From contig NZ_CP042467.1 of assembly GCF_007993755.1 (NCBI RefSeq), positions 2,814,001 to 2,878,000 on the forward strand: 64,000 bases of DNA, given 5' to 3'. Under the pieces are notes generated by a model. It was not told where the DNA came from, searched no databases, and was given only the letters and a program-made list of their open reading frames with translations. Each line of letters opens with the position of its first letter. Position 1 is the stretch's first letter. Both the position numbers and the translations under genes were made by a program. This DNA comes from Microvenator marinus. Its GTDB lineage: Bacteria > Myxococcota_A > Bradymonadia > Bradymonadales > Bradymonadaceae. This document shows, in pieces, positions 41,889 to 51,340 of the stretch.

Positions 41889-43842
41889 TGATAGCCTCGA
41901 GGTTGAGTCCGCCTGGGTACGCGTACGAGACGTGACAGGCGTAGCCGTAGCTCGTTACACCAAAGGGGGCGTCGCCGTCCAATCGGTGGAAGCCGTCGGT
42001 GACCGGTATCACAGTGGTTTCAAACGTGCCGTTTCCGACCGGGGTGAACTTGGAGCGCTCAATCGGGGTTCCGTCATAGCGGACCTCTCGGCCAGCTGGC
42101 ACCACCACGTTGATATAGTCCTCGGTGTAGTTTTGCGGCGTCAGGATGAGATAGTCGCGCCTGAATTGGTCTACAGGGACGGCGAGGGCCATCGCCGGAT
42201 CGCCAATGCCCGTGGGGTTTTGCGCGTCGATTCCGGTGTTGCAGATTCGAGGAATCCCAAACCAATTGGACCCCACCATGTACTGCGCAAGTGAGACGGG
42301 TTTGCTCGCGCCGAGTACAAAGGAGGTGGTGGATTCAAATTGCCGCCACTCGCCCGCGTTGAGCCGCTGTCCGTGAATGCCCTCGATGACAGGCTGTGTT
42401 TGGATTTGAGTGTTGTCCTCAGCCGCCACGATGCGCCAGACGTCCGGCTCGGGGAAGTCGCCGGCCGCGCGTGGTTTGAACTTGGACCCCACATAATTCT
42501 GCCCCCATGCGCTCACGGGGAAGAGTACGCTCTCGATATGGTCGCAACGGTTGACCCCTTGCACCACGTTGGCGCATTGGTGGCCACCAAAGACAGTGAT
42601 GGGCTGTTCGGCGAGGATATGGGTACCGGTCAGATCCGGACATGGAAGGACATTTTGCGGCGGCCCTTCGGAATCTTGCAAGCACCCGCTTTCCCTTGCC
42701 GCATCGTACTCAACGCCAGAAGACGTGAGATTCAGCGACTGCCCGGGGAGGAGTTCGATGGTACGTTCCGTGCCGGGCTCCATGGCCGGAATATCTGGAC
42801 CAGCGAGCACCTGCGCGCTAGGTCTGATGGTGATGCGATTCGGCTGGCCGCTGGAATTGATGACCGTCAGAAAGCCTCTTAGGCCAGGCCCCTGCCTGTA
42901 AGGCCACGACATGCCCCAGTACTCGTTGCCGAGCGCATTGGTTGGCAAGAGCAAGGTGCCGTCATTCGAATAAACATCCACATTATTCAGCGGATTGAAC
43001 TGGTAGGCGATGATCGGGATATTTGCGGTGACCCGAATGGCCTTGTCGGTCAAAACGCGTGTACCCGAGTGGTCATAGCCCACGGGAATCGAGTAAATTG
43101 CGGCCTCGCCGGGGCGAATGGTCTGCTGGAAAGGTTGGCCGTTCGCGTCAGTGGTTAGGCGGGTTTCGGACTCGCCAAGCCATAGCTCCACATTCGCATC
43201 GAGCTCCGGGTTGATATTGGAGACCACGATTGCGTGGGGTTGGCTGAGCGCGTCATCGTAGTTGTCGAGGTCGGCGGACCAATACTCGCAGCCGATATAG
43301 CTCGAGATCTTCTTGTTCAGCTCGCAGAGTTCTTCGCAGACGCCGTTGAAGCATTCGGTGCCGAGGGGACAGCTTCCACCGGGCACACGGACCCCGGCCT
43401 CGTTGCAGACCTCGAGTTCGCGGGTGCCGATGCATCGGGTCTCGCCGACTTCGCATTGCGGCGTTCCGCAGGCTCCGTCTTCGCAGAGGGCATTGCCCGG
43501 GCAGACGTTCTCCACAATGGCCGTACCCGAGGTGTTGCAATAGCGAATCAGCCCCGTATCGGTGCAGCCGTCAAAGGCTCCGGGGGTGCAAATCTCCGGC
43601 ATACATTGGCCGTTTTCCTCATTACACCTAAGTTCAGCGTCACACGTCTCGTCTCGCCACGCGCTCCCGTCAGCCGCACAAACCTGCGAGACGAGGAGGT
43701 CCTTGCAGACTCGGGCGCCAGGCTCGCAGAACGTGGACTGGTCGGCAGTATTGGCCATATCCAGCGGGGCCGCGGGGCCCGGGTTCGAATCCGAGCAGGC
43801 GCCAAAGACGAAAATGGCGATGATTAGTAGATAAATGCGCAA
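41875..43842 (-). CDS. IgGFc-binding-like Cys-rich lipoprotein
   Basis: About 655 residues. A TTG start at 43842 is preceded by AAGGAGG with a four-base gap; an in-frame GTG at 43863 would place that site inside the gene. Lipobox FVFGAC. N-terminal third has Cys modules (CKDLLVSQVCAADGSAWRDETC, CTPGAFDGCTDTGLIRYC, CEVGETRCIGTRELEVC); the rest is the IgGFc-binding-type domain found in Myxococcota surface proteins (VVSNINPELDANVELWLG, PIIAYQFNPLNN, GGHQCANV-like VFGGHQCANVVQG, GYACHVSYAYPGG). Probably surface bound with an adhesive role. First gene of the larE unit. Confidence 0.82.
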   Translation of the reverse strand: MRIYLLIIAIFVFGACSDSNPGPAAPLDMANTADQSTFCEPGARVCKDLLVSQVCAADGSAWRDETCDAELRCNEENGQCMPEICTPGAFDGCTDTGLIRYCNTSGTAIVENVCPGNALCEDGACGTPQCEVGETRCIGTRELEVCNEAGVRVPGGSCPLGTECFNGVCEELCELNKKISSYIGCEYWSADLDNYDDALSQPHAIVVSNINPELDANVELWLGESETRLTTDANGQPFQQTIRPGEAAIYSIPVGYDHSGTRVLTDKAIRVTANIPIIAYQFNPLNNVDVYSNDGTLLLPTNALGNEYWGMSWPYRQGPGLRGFLTVINSSGQPNRITIRPSAQVLAGPDIPAMEPGTERTIELLPGQSLNLTSSGVEYDAARESGCLQDSEGPPQNVLPCPDLTGTHILAEQPITVFGGHQCANVVQGVNRCDHIESVLFPVSAWGQNYVGSKFKPRAAGDFPEPDVWRIVAAEDNTQIQTQPVIEGIHGQRLNAGEWRQFESTTSFVLGASKPVSLAQYMVGSNWFGIPRICNTGIDAQNPTGIGDPAMALAVPVDQFRRDYLILTPQNYTEDYINVVVPAGREVRYDGTPIERSKFTPVGNGTFETTVIPVTDGFHRLDGDAPFGVTSYGYACHVSYAYPGGLNLEAISERD

Positions 43843-43923
43843 CGGTCCTCCTTCAACAGGCACCTACCTTAGCGATCCCGATCTTTGCTTGCAACGAAAC
43901 GCGCTCGAACGTAAGAGAAAGCC

Positions 43924-44415
43924 ATGTCTCAACTCGCCATTTATCCAGGAAGCTTCGATCCCCTCACAAACGGCCACGTATCGATTGTGGAGCGTGGGCT
44001 CGAGGTCTTCGATCGCATCATCGTCGCTGTGGCCCACAACGTGCGGAAATCTTCCGCGCTATTTACCGTTGAGGAGCGCGTCGAGTTCATCCGTCAATCG
44101 TTTCCGGAAGATCGGGTCGAGATCGACACGTTTACGCAGACGCTGCTTGTGGATTACGCGCGCCAGCGCGGCTGCAAAGTGATTCTGCGCGGGCTTCGTG
44201 CGGTGAGCGATTTTGAGTACGAACTGCAGCTCGCCAACATGAACCGTAGGCTTGCGCCCGATATCGAGACCGTCTTTATGATGACCGAAGAGGCGCATTT
44301 TTACGTCAGCTCAAGCCTGATCAAAGAGGTCGCTCTCTTTGGTGGTGATGTCACCGGAATGGTCCCGCCTCATGTGGCCAAGAGACTCCACGATAAATTC
44401 CTAGAACGAGGTTAG
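43924..44415 (+). CDS. coaD: Phosphopantetheine adenylyltransferase
   Basis: Fourth step of coenzyme A synthesis: 4'-phosphopantetheine plus ATP gives dephospho-CoA. 163 residues, the normal length. Motifs: [19 protein letters not shown] (nucleotidyltransferase T/HxGH), [21 protein letters not shown], and [17 protein letters not shown] (ISSS-type loop). The next gene starts 2 bp after the stop, so it leads a coaD-aminotransferase-ROK operon. Confidence 0.97.
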   Translation: MSQLAIYPGSFDPLTNGHVSIVERGLEVFDRIIVAVAHNVRKSSALFTVEERVEFIRQSFPEDRVEIDTFTQTLLVDYARQRGCKVILRGLRAVSDFEYELQLANMNRRLAPDIETVFMMTEEAHFYVSSSLIKEVALFGGDVTGMVPPHVAKRLHDKFLERG

Positions 44416-44417
44416 CC

Positions 44418-45596
44418 TTGAAACTCGCCAGTCGCCTATCCCGCGTGCAACCATCCCCCACCCTTGCGATCAGCGCGAAAGCCCAAGCCATGAAGGCCGA
44501 GGGCATCGACGTGATCTCATTTAGCGCCGGCGAGCCGGACTTCCCTACGCCGATGCCGGTCCGCGAGGGCGCAAAGGCAGCGCTCGATGCGGGCAAGACG
44601 GGCTATATCGCTTCTGACGGCCTGCCCGCCTTGAAAGAGGCCATCGCCAAGGATTACGCGCGACGTGGCCGCGAGGTTTCGGTGTCGAATGTGATTGTGA
44701 GCACGGGCGGAAAACAGGCGCTCTTTAACGCTGTTTTTGCGCTTTTTGAGCCCGGCGACAAGGTGATCATCCCGGCACCGTACTGGGTGAGCTATCCGGC
44801 ACAGGTCCTCTTGGCAGGGGCGGATCCCATAACGCCGCTGGCTGGAATCGAGACGGATTTCAAACTTACCGCGGCGCAATTGCGCGACGAGCTCAAAGAC
44901 CCGGCGATTCGTGGGCTGATTCTCTGCTCGCCATCGAACCCCACGGGGTCTGTGTATTCGGCAGCCGAGCTCAAGGCGCTTGGCGACGTGCTGAAGGACT
45001 TCCCGGACGTCACGATTTTCTTCGACGCGATCTACGACCGGCTGGTCTTCGACGAGGAAATTTCGGCGGATTTTGTGCAGGTCAATCCCGAGCTTGAGGA
45101 CCGGACCGTGACCTTCAACGGTTTTTCAAAGGCCTACGCGATGACCGGCTGGCGCCTTGGTTATTCCATCGCGCCAGCGGCGGTCACCAAAGCCATGTCC
45201 AAGTTGCAAAGTCAGTCGACTTCCAACGCGACGACTTTCGCGCAGTTTGGAGCCCTGGACGCGTTGAAACTTCCCGACCACGTCATTGCGGGCATGTGCG
45301 ATATCTTCAAACGCCGACGAACCTTGATCTGCGACGCTTTGAACGCGATTGAGGGTGTGAGCTGCCCAGTTCCTGGCGGTGCGTTCTACGTCTTCCCAGA
45401 CTTTTCTAGCTTCTGCGGTGAGGGAAAACGATTCGCAGATGACTTGGCGCTCGCGGCATATTTACTGGACGAGGCGAAGGTCGCTCTGGTTCCTGGGAGC
45501 GCATTCGGGGCGCCCGGACACTTGAGACTTTCTTACGCGACTTCGGACGAGATCATCAAAGAAGGCGTGGACCGAATCGCGAAGGCACTCGCGTGA
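44418..45596 (+). CDS. Aspartate aminotransferase-like class I PLP enzyme
   Basis: 392-residue fold-type I aminotransferase of the AspC Ib subgroup. ISFSAGEPDFPTPMPV at the N-terminus, SPSNPTGSVY, DAIYDRLVFD, and FNGFSKAYAMTGWRLGY with the PLP Lys (Lys238), then the substrate Arg in GHLRLSYATS. It moves amino groups between aspartate (or related acids) and 2-oxoglutarate; exact substrates need assay. Starts with TTG at 44418, 2 bp after coaD; the ROK gene begins inside its stop codon. Confidence 0.92.
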   Translation: MKLASRLSRVQPSPTLAISAKAQAMKAEGIDVISFSAGEPDFPTPMPVREGAKAALDAGKTGYIASDGLPALKEAIAKDYARRGREVSVSNVIVSTGGKQALFNAVFALFEPGDKVIIPAPYWVSYPAQVLLAGADPITPLAGIETDFKLTAAQLRDELKDPAIRGLILCSPSNPTGSVYSAAELKALGDVLKDFPDVTIFFDAIYDRLVFDEEISADFVQVNPELEDRTVTFNGFSKAYAMTGWRLGYSIAPAAVTKAMSKLQSQSTSNATTFAQFGALDALKLPDHVIAGMCDIFKRRRTLICDALNAIEGVSCPVPGGAFYVFPDFSSFCGEGKRFADDLALAAYLLDEAKVALVPGSAFGAPGHLRLSYATSDEIIKEGVDRIAKALA

Positions 45597-46507
45597 GAGT
45601 CGGCGTTGATGTGGGCGGTACCCATCTGAGGGTGGAGGCGTTCGACGACGACTGGAAAAGCGTTGAACGGCTCAAGATCCGTGTGCGCGACGACATGTCA
45701 CCTGCGGGTGTTGCGGGGCAGATCAAGTCGGCTCTTGAAGGCTTCTCAGGCATCGAAAGTCTGGGCGTGGGGCTCGCCGGCCAGATGAGCGCCGACGGGA
45801 GCATGGTCTACAATGCGCCGAATCTCGGATGGAGAAACGTGGCCTTCAAGGCGGAGTTGAGCACGTTGCTCGGACTTGGTTCTGACCGGCTCGCCGTTGT
45901 GAATGATTTGAACGCCGTTCTCTGGGGCGAGTACGTGGCAGGTGCGGCGAAAGGTGCGACCGATGTGCTCGCGGCGTGGGTTGGTAGCGGTGTGGGCGGC
46001 GCTATCATTGCGGATGGAAGGCTCGTGATCGGCGCTGGCGGCAAGGCTGGCGAGTTGGGGCACGTCAAGGTGGTCGTCGGTGGAAGGCGCTGCGGATGCG
46101 GCCAAGACGGATGTGTGGAGGCCTACGCAGGCGGTGTACACCTTGAGAAGCAAGTCTACGCGCTGGCGGCCGAGCACGGTCTGCCGGGGTTTGAAGACCC
46201 GAACGCCATTGACCTCGCGTTGGTAGATTCCCAATACCGAGACGTGGCGGTCTGGACCGAACTCTGGGAGAAAAACACGAGCTATTTGGCCCTGGCTATC
46301 GCGAATGCGTTGACCGTGCTGAATCCGAGCCTTCTCTTGCTTGGAGGCGGAGTTCTCGAGAATTTAGAGAATTTTAGAGACCTAACCTTGCGCAAGGTAG
46401 TGCCGCTGGTGCTGGATGCGGCACGCGAAGACTTGAGAATCGCATTTGGAGAATTAGGGGATGGTGCCGGCACGCTTGGTGCCGCGGCCCTTAGTCTACA
46501 ACCTTAA
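45593..46507 (+). CDS. ROK-family sugar kinase (glucokinase-like)
   Basis: 304-residue ROK protein without an HTH, so an enzyme rather than a repressor. VGVDVGGTHLR (phosphate loop), AVVNDLNAVLWGEY (catalytic Asp), GSGVGGAIIADGRL, ELGHVKV and GGRRCGCGQDGCVEAYAGG (zinc site CxCGxxGC and E-x-x-x-G) are all present. It probably phosphorylates glucose or N-acetylated hexoses. GTG start overlapping the aminotransferase stop (GTGA). Its end overlaps the convergent M74 endopeptidase gene by 17 bp. Confidence 0.9.
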   Translation: MRVGVDVGGTHLRVEAFDDDWKSVERLKIRVRDDMSPAGVAGQIKSALEGFSGIESLGVGLAGQMSADGSMVYNAPNLGWRNVAFKAELSTLLGLGSDRLAVVNDLNAVLWGEYVAGAAKGATDVLAAWVGSGVGGAIIADGRLVIGAGGKAGELGHVKVVVGGRRCGCGQDGCVEAYAGGVHLEKQVYALAAEHGLPGFEDPNAIDLALVDSQYRDVAVWTELWEKNTSYLALAIANALTVLNPSLLLLGGGVLENLENFRDLTLRKVVPLVLDAAREDLRIAFGELGDGAGTLGAAALSLQP

Positions 46508-47210
46508 AATCCACATGGTAGTGGTTGTCGTGGCGGACCCAGGCGGCCTTTTCCATCCAAGGCAGTCGCTTAAGCTTCTTGCCGTCCTTCGCCTTAAAAA
46601 CTTCGTCATGCAGGGGTGGCTCGAGGATGACTTTCTCGATCTTGAGCCCATGCTCTTTGGCTGCCTTGTCCAAAGCATGTAAGTGAGCGACCAGAGCATC
46701 AAAGTCAATCACCCAGTCGTTGAGTTTTCCGGAGTCCGAGAAGACAAGGTTGTATCCCCATTTGTTCCACGGCCACGTTGGAAGCGGTGTGGAGACGCCG
46801 TTGTCCCGAATGGGAATCATGAAATCCACGGAAAGCCCGTTTTGGTGCGTCTTGTGTGGCTCAAAGGGCCCACCGGTACACCACCCTGTTTCGCCGTAGA
46901 CGAACCGCCATTCTGGGTTGACCTGAAAGACCTCTGAATAAGAGTCCACAATGGTATCGCGGACGGCATGGTGAACGCAGGTTCGGCCGATGAGTGAGCC
47001 GAGCCTTGAGTAAGTCTGGAAGTTTGGGCCTGAGCTTGGCAGCCGTTTGCCGTTGACGAGCCCGCCGTTGCTGACTTTGCCGGCGCTGACGCTCGGCTCA
47101 TCGTCTTCAAAGACCTCGATCCAATAGTCATTGCCGACCCAAACAATCAAGGTGAAGACAGCTGAGAGAAATCCAAAAAAACCGATATTTTCGCTCCATT
47201 TTCTGGGCAT
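46491..47210 (-). CDS. Penicillin-insensitive murein endopeptidase-like protein (M74)
   Basis: 239 residues with one N-terminal membrane-spanning segment (about 9-26), so a periplasmic anchored enzyme. MepA-like motifs: GPFEPHKTHQNGLSVDFMIP with the zinc His and Asp, WNKWGYNLVF, and the final HDNHYHVDFKV with the H-x-H. Such enzymes cleave D-Ala-mDAP cross-links in peptidoglycan and are not blocked by beta-lactams. Last gene of a six-gene operon (24 bp after the sugar dehydrogenase). Confidence 0.87.
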   Translation of the reverse strand: MPRKWSENIGFFGFLSAVFTLIVWVGNDYWIEVFEDDEPSVSAGKVSNGGLVNGKRLPSSGPNFQTYSRLGSLIGRTCVHHAVRDTIVDSYSEVFQVNPEWRFVYGETGWCTGGPFEPHKTHQNGLSVDFMIPIRDNGVSTPLPTWPWNKWGYNLVFSDSGKLNDWVIDFDALVAHLHALDKAAKEHGLKIEKVILEPPLHDEVFKAKDGKKLKRLPWMEKAAWVRHDNHYHVDFKVVD

Positions 47211-47234
47211 TTACTTCCTTAACATACCCTGCGT

Positions 47235-48368
47235 CTACTTGGGGGCAAAAGTATAGATATCCCCAGAAGTATAGTCGAGGAACCCAAGTTCACCATCAGC
47301 CGCCTCAACAAATGTCGAAATAGCCTTGCCGGAGTCCATCAACAACTTCCGCTCCTTGGTCTTTGGGTCAAAGCTCCAGATTTTTCCGGATACAAAATCC
47401 CCGAAGATATAGTGCCCCTGAATTCCGGGAATCTTTGAGCCACGATAGACATACCCGCCCGTCACAGACTGCCCCTCCGAGTGCGGGTACTCGGTGACCG
47501 GAGGCTCCATGCCTTCGCGATCACAATCGTTCTTGGGGTTGTAGCAATGCGTGCCTTCCAGAACACGCCAACCGTAGTTCTTGCCGAGTTCCACAATGTT
47601 GACTTCCTCCCATGCATTCTGACCCACGTCGGCCGACCAGAGGTCGCCGGTTTTTCGGTCAAAGCTGAACTTCCACGGATTCCTAAGGCCCCAGGCAAAG
47701 ATCTCGGAGCGACCACCGCCTTTCACAAACGGATTATCGGCGGGCACCGTGTAAGGGAGCTTGTCTACGTTAATCCTCGCGATTGTGCCTAAAATCGTCT
47801 CGGCTCTCTGGCTATGGTCTTGCGGGTCGCCCGCGGCACCACCATCGCCAATCCCGATATAGAGTCGGCCATCAGGACCAAACGCAATATGGCCGCCATT
47901 ATGATTTCCATAAGGCTGCTCGAACTCCATCACGCTTACTTCGGTCTCAGGGTCAAAGGTCTTGCCAAAATCCTTGGATTCAAACCGCGCGATCCGAGTG
48001 ATCAAGTCGTCGTCTTTTTGATAGGTGTAGTTGACGAATGCGAATCCGTTATCATGAAACTTAGGATGAAATGCAAGACCTAGAAGGCCGCGCTCTCCGC
48101 CCGATTTCACTGACTTTCTGATATCCATCACAACTTGCGCTTTTGGCTCTTTTTCATCGCCATGAAAACGTACAATTCTACCCTGCTGTTCCACCACCCA
48201 CCATACGTTTTTCATGGTCGAATGCGGCCGCAGAGGTTGGGTCATTTGCACAGGCATCTTGAGGTCCACGCTCGGATAGACCTTAACGGCTTTGACCTGG
48301 TTATCTTGGGCCCAAGCTGCGGAACTCATGACCAAGAAGATGGCGATTAAGACGGAGAATTTCTTCAT
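47235..48368 (-). CDS. PQQ-dependent sugar dehydrogenase-like protein
   Basis: 377-residue secreted six-bladed propeller of the soluble glucose/sorbosone dehydrogenase (Yli/Gdh-B) family. Signal peptide MKKFSVLIAIFLVMSSAAWA. Family blocks: GGERGLLGLAFHPKF (PQQ/His base), NHNGGHIAFGPDGRLYIGIGDGG, GTIARINVD, SADVGQNAWEEVNIV and SVTGGYVYRG. It oxidises aldose sugars in the periplasm if the cofactor is supplied; PQQ synthesis genes are not in the window. ATGA overlap with the TPR gene upstream. Confidence 0.92.
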   Translation of the reverse strand: MKKFSVLIAIFLVMSSAAWAQDNQVKAVKVYPSVDLKMPVQMTQPLRPHSTMKNVWWVVEQQGRIVRFHGDEKEPKAQVVMDIRKSVKSGGERGLLGLAFHPKFHDNGFAFVNYTYQKDDDLITRIARFESKDFGKTFDPETEVSVMEFEQPYGNHNGGHIAFGPDGRLYIGIGDGGAAGDPQDHSQRAETILGTIARINVDKLPYTVPADNPFVKGGGRSEIFAWGLRNPWKFSFDRKTGDLWSADVGQNAWEEVNIVELGKNYGWRVLEGTHCYNPKNDCDREGMEPPVTEYPHSEGQSVTGGYVYRGSKIPGIQGHYIFGDFVSGKIWSFDPKTKERKLLMDSGKAISTFVEAADGELGFLDYTSGDIYTFAPK

Positions 48369-50239
48369 AGGATGTCCACTTCGTTGGTCTTATGTTCGGC
48401 AGGATCGCGGCCCACGCTCATGACTGTAGGTTCTTCGTCAACCATTACACTCAGCGTCGCTGTGGCGCCCGGAGCCAGCTCGTCCACCGAGGCACTGCCG
48501 AGCGTTTTGAGGCGTCCGCGCTTGTCTTTGGCCGAGACCCGAGCTTCCACGGCGTTCAACGTTTCTTCAGACGTATTGAACACCGTGCCCTGACACACCG
48601 TTCTGGTGTTGCTCGGAAAACATGATGTGGTCAGCAGCACGGCGCCTTGGTGCTCAAGGCGCTTGAGGCCTTGTTGTGCCCACTCCAGTCGGACCTGGCG
48701 CGCCAAATCCGATTTTCTTCCGATCGTGTGGTCGATGAATTTTTGCAGATACACCTTCCCGAGCTTCAAATCGCCGCGCCTTAGCTCCAGGTCTGCCACA
48801 TAAAAAGATGCATCAACCAACAACGGGTTACACGTGGCTGCCGCTCGGTAGTGTTCGAGCGCGTCCCCCATCCGACGCTCCATGGCCGCCATACGTGCGC
48901 TCGCTGCCCAAGCGGCACATCTTCCCGGCTCTGCCGCCAAGATCGTCTCCAGAGTCTCCCTGGCGAGCTGTGGGCGCTTATAGGCGAGGTTCAAGGAGAC
49001 CATTAGAAGCTTCTGGGCCGAGTCGAGCGAATCGAGTTTGTCGATTAGGCTCTGTGCAGCGTTGAGTTGCCCTGCTTCGATCAAGCCCTGAATCATGGCT
49101 GTGTAGGCTCGGTTCGTGTCCGCCTCCGCCGCAGTCTCGTGGCTCAGCGCATGCACGTAAATTTCGTTGGAGACGTTGAGATCTACCAGAGAGAACACTC
49201 CAGCGACCGCCGCAAGTTCCTCCCAAGAGGATGCACTTTTGACCAACGCGTTGATAGTCTTTGTGGCGGCCTTGACGTCCCCAACCGCCGTCTGAACGGC
49301 TGCCTTGAGGCCTTCTTCGAGGAATGAAAGTTCTCGAAGCGATCGGTCTTTAAGCAGCTTCTTGGCAGGGTCTGCGTTCTGGTCGAGGGCAAAGAGCAAC
49401 GCCATCAGAAGGACCTTAGACTTGGAGCCCGAGGGATCTTGCGCAATTTTGGAGAGTCCGGATTTTAGCTGCCCATTGAAGGTATCTCGCAACGCGTCCT
49501 TGACCACCCCGTCTTCAAGCTTGGACATCACCAAGTCACGATTGAAGTGGGACGTTACAAAGGTCGAATCGGCGTATTCTTCCAGCGACTCGAGGCTTCC
49601 GGGAATCAGCGTCCATTTGTAATCGGGCCGCGTTCGCTCTCGTTCGAGAACCCAGAGCTTAGAAGACGGATGCCAAAACGCGCGGACTTTAACCTGCGGA
49701 CAGGTCGCTAAATCCCGAGATGCCGAGTGCTCACCACGTGCGACCTGGTCGTGAACGACGTAGAGCTTGGCCTCGTCCGGGCGCATGAGCACGACGCGCT
49801 GGTGGACTTCGCAACGAGACTCCTCGCTAAATGTGGTTCTCTCGGTCAGGGCCAAGAGGGATTTCTGGTCGGGACTAAGCCACGACTCCTGGGCTTGCAT
49901 CAAGCCCGCGGTCTCAAGGAACTTATCGAGTTGACCGGCCTCTTTTGCGCCCTCCCAAACCGGGTGCTTAGGCCCACTGAGCTCGCCACGCCGGTAGGTG
50001 AGGAGTTGGCTGCCGTCTTTCGCACGGTAGGTCGAAGTCGTCTCAAAATAGAATTCCTGCGCGACATCATCCACCATGAGCTGGCCGAGATGTTCACGTT
50101 CCACCACGATTTCATTGCCGGTGGCGGTCCAGCCGAGGACTTTCGACTTCTGAGCAGAAGTCATTGCCGCGGCCGGCGTACCGAGCCCAAAGACCAGAAG
50201 CCCCAAACCCAACAACACAAAAGATTTCATCGGTTTCAT
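48365..50239 (-). CDS. Secreted TPR-type protein, function unknown
   Basis: 624 residues with a signal peptide (FVLLGLGLLVFGLGTPAAA, cut after AAA). Residues 25-260 are an unrecognised domain; 270-520 are helical repeats with TPR-like spacing (AAWAASARMAAMERRMGDALEHYRAAATCNP, VADLELRRGDLKLGKVYL in pieces); 545-610 form an FxLYD-like beta domain (CQGTVFNTSEETLNAVEARV, LAPGATATLSVMVD) with a Cys pair. It may be a periplasmic scaffold. Coupled by ATGA to both neighbours. Confidence 0.7.
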   Translation of the reverse strand: MKPMKSFVLLGLGLLVFGLGTPAAAMTSAQKSKVLGWTATGNEIVVEREHLGQLMVDDVAQEFYFETTSTYRAKDGSQLLTYRRGELSGPKHPVWEGAKEAGQLDKFLETAGLMQAQESWLSPDQKSLLALTERTTFSEESRCEVHQRVVLMRPDEAKLYVVHDQVARGEHSASRDLATCPQVKVRAFWHPSSKLWVLERERTRPDYKWTLIPGSLESLEEYADSTFVTSHFNRDLVMSKLEDGVVKDALRDTFNGQLKSGLSKIAQDPSGSKSKVLLMALLFALDQNADPAKKLLKDRSLRELSFLEEGLKAAVQTAVGDVKAATKTINALVKSASSWEELAAVAGVFSLVDLNVSNEIYVHALSHETAAEADTNRAYTAMIQGLIEAGQLNAAQSLIDKLDSLDSAQKLLMVSLNLAYKRPQLARETLETILAAEPGRCAAWAASARMAAMERRMGDALEHYRAAATCNPLLVDASFYVADLELRRGDLKLGKVYLQKFIDHTIGRKSDLARQVRLEWAQQGLKRLEHQGAVLLTTSCFPSNTRTVCQGTVFNTSEETLNAVEARVSAKDKRGRLKTLGSASVDELAPGATATLSVMVDEEPTVMSVGRDPAEHKTNEVDIL

Positions 50240-50619
50240 TCCAGTTCAAAGACCTCAAATCGTACGTTTTCACGCGAAAGCCGTGTGGCATCTGTGAGCC
50301 TGCCGGACACCCGAGCGATCTCAAGGGATCTAGATGTCATGCGATTTTGCAGCTCCGAGACCGTGTTCAACGGCCCCGTGAGAAAAACACGCTTCCAGCC
50401 GCCGTAGAGAAATACCTCGTAGTCGGGGCACTCACAGCGCGCGGGGTTGTAGCGAATTTTGGTCTCGACCACGCCAATATCCTCGGATGCCTCAGCCGCA
50501 GCAACCACGCCGTTTTCAACGCCCATCCTCGCCACCTGGTCGGCTGGTATCTCAGGCGCGCTCGAGCACGCGCAGCTCCCCAACACGAGGAGGAAGAGAA
50601 TCAGTTTTGAGCTTGGCAT
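50236..50619 (-). CDS. Small lipoprotein, function unknown
   Basis: 127-residue lipoprotein (MPSSKLILFLLVLGSCAC; two adjacent lipobox-type Cys, Cys16 and Cys18). The mature part has CECPDYEVFLYGGWKRVFL and a helical end with LSRENVRFEVFELE. No family is recognised. It overlaps the tRNA methyltransferase gene by 19 bp upstream and the TPR gene by ATGA downstream, so it belongs to the operon and may partner the TPR protein. Confidence 0.65.
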   Translation of the reverse strand: MPSSKLILFLLVLGSCACSSAPEIPADQVARMGVENGVVAAAEASEDIGVVETKIRYNPARCECPDYEVFLYGGWKRVFLTGPLNTVSELQNRMTSRSLEIARVSGRLTDATRLSRENVRFEVFELE

Positions 50620-51338
50620 TGCAACTCCAAACGGGCTTGAACTTCGGGCGAAAACTCGTGGTTTTCATGAACAACAAGCGCAGGCATTACCACGAGCTCG
50701 CCTTGGAAATCACGGCGAAGTACAACTTCGGCAAGATAAGCGTCGTCATGCGCCCGCGCGTGGACCATCCTCAAAGACTCTGGACCGAGATCCGAAACGG
50801 CGCAGACCCCAAAGAACTCCGCGAGCTTTGAGGGCGGCGCAATAGCTTTGATGCGGCCACGCGGCTTTAGCAACCAGCGCGAAACCTCAAGAAATTCCGG
50901 AATTCCACCGTGAAGGGTTTGATGAGCCTCGCGCCGCTCCTGATTAGGACTTAGCCGTCCGGAGCCCGGCGCGAAAAACGGCGGGTTAAAGACCACCAAA
51001 TCCATAGTCTGAGCGAGGTCCTTTCGGGTGTCGCGAAGGGCGCGAATATCAGCTTGAATGCACGTGATTTGCGCCGCGAACTGGTTGGTGCTCACGTTTT
51101 CTTCGAGGAGCTCAAAAAGGCCGTCTTGGCGCTCAATCGCAAGGATTTCGGCATTGGGAAATTGTGTGGCGATGGCGAGGCTAACCGCACCTTGACCCGC
51201 GCCGAGCTCGGCCACACGCGGCCCAACGATCTCGGCGAGATCCGTGGCGAGGAGCACGGCATCTATGCCAAACCGGTACCCCTTCTTATGTTGTAAGATG
51301 GTGAGATTCGCGAGCGTGTCTTGAGTTCGCTCGGACAC
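50601..51338 (-). CDS. TrmN6/YfiC-type tRNA1(Val) adenine-N6 methyltransferase
   Basis: 245-residue class I SAM methyltransferase. YRFGIDAVLLA and VAELGAGQGAVSLAIA form the SAM site (motif I ExGxGxG), IQADIRAL follows, and VVFNPPFFAPGSGR is the N-P-P-F catalytic motif for adenine N6. Its close family acts on A37 of tRNA1-Val in E. coli; the target here is inferred. GTG start at 51338, 2 bp after the DUF4920 lipoprotein. Confidence 0.85.
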   Translation of the reverse strand: MSERTQDTLANLTILQHKKGYRFGIDAVLLATDLAEIVGPRVAELGAGQGAVSLAIATQFPNAEILAIERQDGLFELLEENVSTNQFAAQITCIQADIRALRDTRKDLAQTMDLVVFNPPFFAPGSGRLSPNQERREAHQTLHGGIPEFLEVSRWLLKPRGRIKAIAPPSKLAEFFGVCAVSDLGPESLRMVHARAHDDAYLAEVVLRRDFQGELVVMPALVVHENHEFSPEVQARLELQCQAQN

Positions 51339-51340
51339 CC